Shown: one piece after another, positions 51,817 through 55,159 of the stretch
Layout of the letters: each line of letters opens with the position of its first letter
How positions within the stretch are numbered: the first letter of the stretch is position 1
Assembly (NCBI GenBank): GCA_017428025.1
Contig: JAFRRO010000086.1
Location: 1-55,159, forward strand
Direction of reading: 5' to 3'
Source: Clostridia bacterium
GTDB lineage: Bacteria; Bacillota; Clostridia; Christensenellales; CAG-138
DNA length: 55,159 bases
Translations under genes and position numbers: made by a program
Notes under the pieces: model-generated
The model's input: only the letters and a program-made list of their open reading frames with translations
Told to the model about the DNA's origin: nothing
The model's database searches: none

Positions 51817-52527
51817 ATGAAGAAACGAATCCTGCGCTGCCTGCTGACCGGTGTGCTGACGCTCGGATTTCTGCCGCTGTTCGGCTGCGCAAAGACGTAT
51901 CAGATCCGCTACGACAACTGCAAACTCGCGTTCATCGACGCAGCGGATGCGGCGAAAGCGGGCGGCACCGTGACGCTGAAAAAGGGCGTGGTGACGGACA
52001 CGATCGAGGAGGTGTATCTGGACGACCGGATCCTGCAGCCGGACGGCGAGGAGGACGATTGTCTGGTCTACCGCTTTGTCATGCCGGATCACGACGTGAC
52101 GATCCGCGTGACATCCGAGAATATCTCCGCCGTGACGAGGACGGTGCTCGTCGATTACTATGCCGCGGCAGCTGCGGTCGACGAAGCGCCGGGCGAGGAG
52201 GAGGGCTACTACGAGATCGTGCTGTATGACGACGACTGCGCGGAGCTGCTTCTGGAGGAGTATACCAACGGCGGCACGCCGAACGAGCAGGTCCGTTCCT
52301 GCCGCGTTCCGCGCGAAGCGGCGGATGAAGCCAAGACGCTGATCGAACGGTACCGGATGCCGGAGTGGAATACGATGGACGACTGCGACAGCCTCGAAGG
52401 CGCGGTCTATGTCTGCCGCTTCAACCTGAACGGTTCGTCCGTCCGCGTCACATCCGAACGGATGCCGAACGACGGCATGGAGGCGTTATCCGCGATCCGC
52501 ACGCTGCTGCAGGGGTATCTCAATTAA
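51817..52527 (+). CDS. Predicted lipoprotein of unknown function
   Basis: The 236-aa lipoprotein has a long signal (1-23) and lipobox PLFGC with Cys24. The rest is a two-part alpha/beta protein: residues about 25-100 with the motif FVMPDHDVTIRVTSE, and about 115-236 ending in EALSAIRTLLQGYL. The MPDHDVTI segment is like the beta repeats seen in Gram-positive surface proteins. AAGGAGGAAGG precedes the ATG at 51817. It closes the GNAT-PLC operon. No family assigned. Confidence 0.72.
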   Translation: MKKRILRCLLTGVLTLGFLPLFGCAKTYQIRYDNCKLAFIDAADAAKAGGTVTLKKGVVTDTIEEVYLDDRILQPDGEEDDCLVYRFVMPDHDVTIRVTSENISAVTRTVLVDYYAAAAAVDEAPGEEEGYYEIVLYDDDCAELLLEEYTNGGTPNEQVRSCRVPREAADEAKTLIERYRMPEWNTMDDCDSLEGAVYVCRFNLNGSSVRVTSERMPNDGMEALSAIRTLLQGYLN

Positions 52528-52545
52528 AACCGATTCACAATCACG

Positions 52546-52814
52546 GGAGGTCGAAGGACCTCCTCAGCGTGTCAAAAAGCCTTTTGACACGCTGACCGGA
52601 CTGCCGTAAAGGCAGGCAGAATTCGCGTTTTCGCGAAGGAACTATACTAAAGTATGTGACCGAGCGAAAACGCGGATAGTTTGCGGCGAAGTATCAATCA
52701 AAGAAAGGGCTTTCGAGCCCTTTCTTCCGACAAGTGTTTCTTTTTCCATCCTCGCCGCAAACGGTCTGGCACCTTTTACGACAGTCTGCGGAGGTCGAAG
52801 GACCTCCTTTTTTT
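52546..52814 (+). ncRNA. Candidate structured RNA: chain of hairpins between duplicated terminator stems
   Basis: No gene fits the 378-bp gap. It holds consecutive stems: 52546-52563 (GGAGGTC / GACCTCC), 52565-52594 (13-bp perfect, CAGCGTGTCAAAA), 52601-52615 (CTGCC / GGCAG), 52625-52634 with 52664-52673 (GCGTTTTCGC), 52679-52689 with 52752-52762 (GTTTGCGGCGA) enclosing 52701-52726 (11-bp stem, TTCG loop), and 52790-52808. The first and last stems are the same 19-bp sequence, and only the last has the T-run. It may be an untranslated RNA, a long 3' UTR, or an inserted repeat element. Confidence 0.45.
52790..52814 (+). terminator. Terminator ending the hairpin chain
   Basis: GGAGGTC / GACCTCC with a GAAG loop, then a run of seven T. 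Confidence 0.88.
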
Positions 52815-52822
52815 GTGCGATT

Positions 52823-52876
52823 TTACAACCCTGTTACAAGTCTGTTACCCCTCTGTTACAAGTTTTGCGGTATAAT
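52823..52876 (+). promoter_or_regulatory. Four 11-bp direct repeats plus promoter of lipoprotein D
   Basis: TTACAA, TTACAA, TTACCC and TTACAA start at 52823, 52834, 52845 and 52856, exact 11-bp steps, with CTG before the last three. TATAAT (52871-52876) begins 15 bp after the last repeat start. The repeats cover the -35 region, as in activator-dependent promoters of the PhoB/PhoP type. Confidence 0.65.
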
Positions 52877-52905
52877 CGGGGCAGAAAAACACACGGGAGG
52901 AAGAA

Positions 52906-54450
52906 ATGAAACGATTGATACCGTTCTGCCTGAGCCTGCTGCTGCTCGCATCCGCCGCCTGTCTGCCGACGCCGACGGAGGAGTATGTCGTCAGCAAGGC
53001 CGACAACGTCCTTGAACAAAAGCTGAACGCCACGCCGAAACCGATGGAGGACACGGTCGAACAGCAGGCAAACGATTCGACCGCCAAGGCGCAGTCCGTA
53101 CCGGAAACGACCGCGGCGCCGGTGCAGACGCAGGTCTTTCCCGCACGCTGGGACGAGGACGCGGAGCAAATCCGCGAATATGTGACGCTTGCGATCCATG
53201 CCGACGTCGAAGCGAAGGCGGACGGGCTGTATCCGGTCTATCGGACGCGCGCGGCGTCCTTCACCGAAGCGCAGGTGATCGGGCTTGCAGAGAAGCTCCT
53301 GGGAAAGCCGAAGGAGCGCGAGCTCGTCAACACACTGACCAAATCGGAGTGGGGCGAATACCTGAAGGCGTATCTCGACGAGGTCGCCGCGTGGGAAGCG
53401 TGGGTAGAGGCGGGCAAGCCGAACGACGGCGTCGACCGCGACGAAACCGGCTACGATCCCGAGGACGTCGAACGCGAAACGACGTGGTATATGGAGCAGA
53501 TCCGCAACGCGCCGGACAAGCTTGACAGGGTTGCCGTCTCCGATTATTCCGGCTATCATCTCGGCGACGGTGTGCGGTACACGCTGGAGGACGGCGGCGT
53601 TGCGCAGATCTCCACCGCATCGTTCGGCAAGGAGCAGCCGTACAACGTCCTGAGCATCTCGAAGGGCTGCAAAAATGCACCGAATCTCTACAAGCAGTCG
53701 CAGTACGAGGGCGACAGGCAGATCAAGGAATCGCTGACGCAGAAAGCAGTCAAAGCATGGGTGCAGCCGACGCTTGAGCGCGCGGACGCGGAGGCGATCG
53801 TGTATCGCGAGATTGAGCGGCTCGGCTTTTCCGGCTTTTCGATCGCGTACGGACAGCCGACGAACCTCTACGATTCGACCGAAACGAGCGTGACGCGCGT
53901 CGCCTCCGGCTGGAGCTTCACGCTGCGCCGCGATTATGACGGCTATCCGCTCGTCGACAAGTTCAACTACGAATCGTCGAGCCTTCTGGAGTTCGGCGAC
54001 AGCGACGGCTTCGCCTACAACAAACCGGTCGGCAGAGAATCCATTACGGTCTTTGTCGACGAAACCGGGCTTTGGTTTTTCGGTTACAGCAATCCGAAGG
54101 AGATCGTCGGCAAACAGGGGGCAAACGTGGAACTGCTGCCGCTTTCCGAGATCGTGCGCATCGTCAAAAACACGCTGAACGCCTGCTATCCGACGTATCG
54201 CTATCAGGGCAGCGACCAATGGTCGTCAGATCTCGAAGTCTACCGCATGGTGCTCACACCCTATACGCTGCGCGTCCGCGACGCCGAGGACTACTACGAG
54301 GTGCCGTGCTGGGTGGTATTCTTCGACGGCTGGCATAAGACAACGCCGGAAAACCGCGAAATGAACCGGAACAATCCGAACCTGTCTGCGGAGAATCTCA
54401 TCATCAACGCCGTCGACGGCACGGTTGTGCATCATAAGGCGGGGTATTGA
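52906..54450 (+). CDS. Paralogous lipoprotein D (CLPTPTEE family)
   Basis: The 514-aa lipoprotein has the signal MKRLIPFCLSLLLLASAAC (lipobox Cys19), then CLPTPTEEYVVSKADN, the same family motif as lipoproteins A-C (CVPTPEED). It has a Thr/Glu-rich linker, a helical hairpin region (about 140-205), and a C-terminal half with the family's VELLPLSEIVRIVKNTLN and the end LIINAVDGTVVHHKAGY. GGGAGGAAG precedes the ATG at 52906. It lies 26 kb from the A-B-C tandem on the other strand, yet has the same type of 11-bp operator and the same 3' hairpin module. Function unknown. Confidence 0.77.
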   Translation: MKRLIPFCLSLLLLASAACLPTPTEEYVVSKADNVLEQKLNATPKPMEDTVEQQANDSTAKAQSVPETTAAPVQTQVFPARWDEDAEQIREYVTLAIHADVEAKADGLYPVYRTRAASFTEAQVIGLAEKLLGKPKERELVNTLTKSEWGEYLKAYLDEVAAWEAWVEAGKPNDGVDRDETGYDPEDVERETTWYMEQIRNAPDKLDRVAVSDYSGYHLGDGVRYTLEDGGVAQISTASFGKEQPYNVLSISKGCKNAPNLYKQSQYEGDRQIKESLTQKAVKAWVQPTLERADAEAIVYREIERLGFSGFSIAYGQPTNLYDSTETSVTRVASGWSFTLRRDYDGYPLVDKFNYESSSLLEFGDSDGFAYNKPVGRESITVFVDETGLWFFGYSNPKEIVGKQGANVELLPLSEIVRIVKNTLNACYPTYRYQGSDQWSSDLEVYRMVLTPYTLRVRDAEDYYEVPCWVVFFDGWHKTTPENREMNRNNPNLSAENLIINAVDGTVVHHKAGY

Positions 54451-54463
54451 CGGCGCTTCGCGT

Positions 54464-54493
54464 TCGCGTCGATGAAAGACTTCATCGACGCGA
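54464..54493 (+). terminator. 3' hairpin of lipoprotein D
   Basis: The perfect 13-bp stem (TCGCGTCGATGAA / TTCATCGACGCGA), identical to those after paralogs B and C, lies directly after the stop. It has no T-run. Confidence 0.5.
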
Positions 54494-54559
54494 GTTTTCA
54501 CCGTCTGCCTATCGCCTGCGGCGACCGGGCGGTGGGAACTGCAAGGAGTCAAACGCACC

Positions 54560-54720
54560 GCGCATGTCGCTGCGTTTGACGGATTGGAGTAAACATCTGC
54601 GTTGCGCAAGCAAACATATCGTGCGGCGTAAGCCGTATATCGTGCTTGCGTCAGCAAGCATATCGTGCCGCAGGCATATCGCGCGTTGTCAGGCGCATGT
54701 CGCTGCGTTTGACGGATTGG
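54560..54720 (+). repeat. 28-bp direct repeats flanking a micro-hairpin array
   Basis: GCGCATGTCGCTGCGTTTGA plus GGATTGG-type continuation occurs at 54560-54587 and 54693-54720. Between them lie small hairpins (GGCgtaaGCC, TGCTTGCgtcaGCAAGCA, TGCCgcaGGCA) separated by the spacer TATCG. The same 28-bp motif, once and uninterrupted, occurs in the A-B and B-C junction repeats (minus strand, about 23541-23569). A 10-bp inverted repeat GTCAAACGCA / TGCGTTTGAC (54549-54558, 54572-54581) overlaps the left copy. Confidence 0.8.
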
Positions 54721-54749
54721 TGCGGTAAAACACTTGTCATCCTGAGGGC

Positions 54750-55159
54750 AAAGCCCGAAGGATCTCGGAACGGAAAAGCACTCTTGCGTTCAGAGATTCT
54801 TCGCTGCGCTCAGAATGACAATTGAGCGTGTGATGCTTCCTCTCCGATGTCATCCTTAGGTGCGATGGTACGCGCGAGAAGCGCGCGATATACCTCTGTA
54901 ACGAAGCGAAGCGAAGTGGAAAGCCCGAAGGATCTCGGAACGGTAAAGCACTCTTGCGTTCAGAGATTCTTCGCTGCGCTCAGAATGACAATTGAGCGTG
55001 TGATGCTTCCTCTCCGATGTCATCCTGAGGTGCGATGGTACGCGCGGGAAGCGCGCGATCTACCTCTGTAACGAAGCGAAGCGAAGTGGAAAGCCCGAAG
55101 GATCTCGGAACGGTAAAGCACTCTTGCGTTCAGAGATTCTTCGCTGCGCTCAGAATGAC
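54750..55159. repeat. 170-bp tandem repeat running off the window
   Basis: Two full units (54750-54919, 54920-55089) and 70 bp of a third are seen, differing at about four positions between unit 1 and unit 2. Each contains AGATTCTTCGCTGCGCTCAG and ATGTCATCCT, parts of a widely dispersed bacterial intergenic repeat (GTCATTCTGAGCGCAGCGAAG-type). No plausible gene is present from 54451 to the end. Confidence 0.9.

Overview
The window is about 55 kb of GC-rich chromosome from a Gram-positive, endospore-lineage member of the Clostridia. The evidence is a yabP-yabQ-divIC cluster, clostridial-type HflX, SecG, SmpB and tmRNA, many Sec-secreted proteins and lipoproteins with short lipobox signals, LytTR/DUF3021 and VanW-family genes, and AGGAGG-type ribosome binding sites. 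I cannot name a genus. Most of the sequence is core chromosome. The exception is an AT-rich patch at about 45.05-47.05 kb, directly downstream of the tmRNA gene. No tRNA, rRNA operon, CRISPR array, transposase, integrase or phage gene was found.

Layout. 0.15-3.3 kb (minus): glyA, folD, ansA, then rpmE. 3.9-10.7 kb (plus): a lipoprotein, a very large secreted multidomain protein and pepF. 10.7-12.4 kb (minus): rho with a long disordered insertion. 12.6-15.5 kb (plus): yabP, yabQ, divIC/ftsB, ppx/gppA, a small membrane protein and rlmA. 15.5-18.4 kb (minus): membrane hydrolase, LytTR regulator, DUF3021 and membrane metallopeptidase. 18.5-21.8 kb: a peptidoglycan-binding-domain protein, a small zinc protein, a HutD-like protein and a VanW protein. 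21.9-26.7 kb (minus): a tiny ORF and three tandem paralogous lipoproteins. 26.9-30.6 kb (plus): recX, nnrDE, hflX. 30.7-36.2 kb (plus): a secreted M30-like protease with dockerin, coupled to a lamin-tail/CotH lipoprotein. 36.4-39.9 kb (plus): ruvC, ruvA, ruvB, a coiled-coil protein and an MBL-fold hydrolase. 40-44.8 kb (plus): a pgk-tpiA gene fusion, gpmI, secG, smpB and ssrA. 45-46.8 kb: a broken pyrophosphatase-like gene and three small AT-rich genes, one resembling WapI-type immunity proteins. 47-52.5 kb: nucleotidyltransferase, methyltransferase, secreted GLUG/Ig-like protein (minus), GNAT enzyme, PI-PLC and a lipoprotein. 52.5-55.2 kb: a chain of hairpins, a fourth paralog of the lipoprotein family, and repeats running off the window.

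How the parts relate. glyA/folD supply one-carbon units. pgk-tpiA/gpmI are lower glycolysis, secG is translocation, and smpB/ssrA are ribosome rescue. recX and ruvCAB are recombination. The most unusual signals are not genes. (1) Tandem 11-bp TTACAA-type direct repeats, like PhoB/OmpR-family boxes, lie upstream of three extracytoplasmic loci: the lipoprotein tandem, its distant paralog, and the protease/CotH operon. (2) Arrays of tiny hairpins separated by short constant spacers lie next to ssrA, inside a broken gene, and inside a duplicated 3' module of the lipoprotein paralog. (3) A structured 244-bp segment sits between two copies of one terminator hairpin. (4) A set of genes has an extended -10 element ending 6-8 nt before the ATG and no ribosome binding site.
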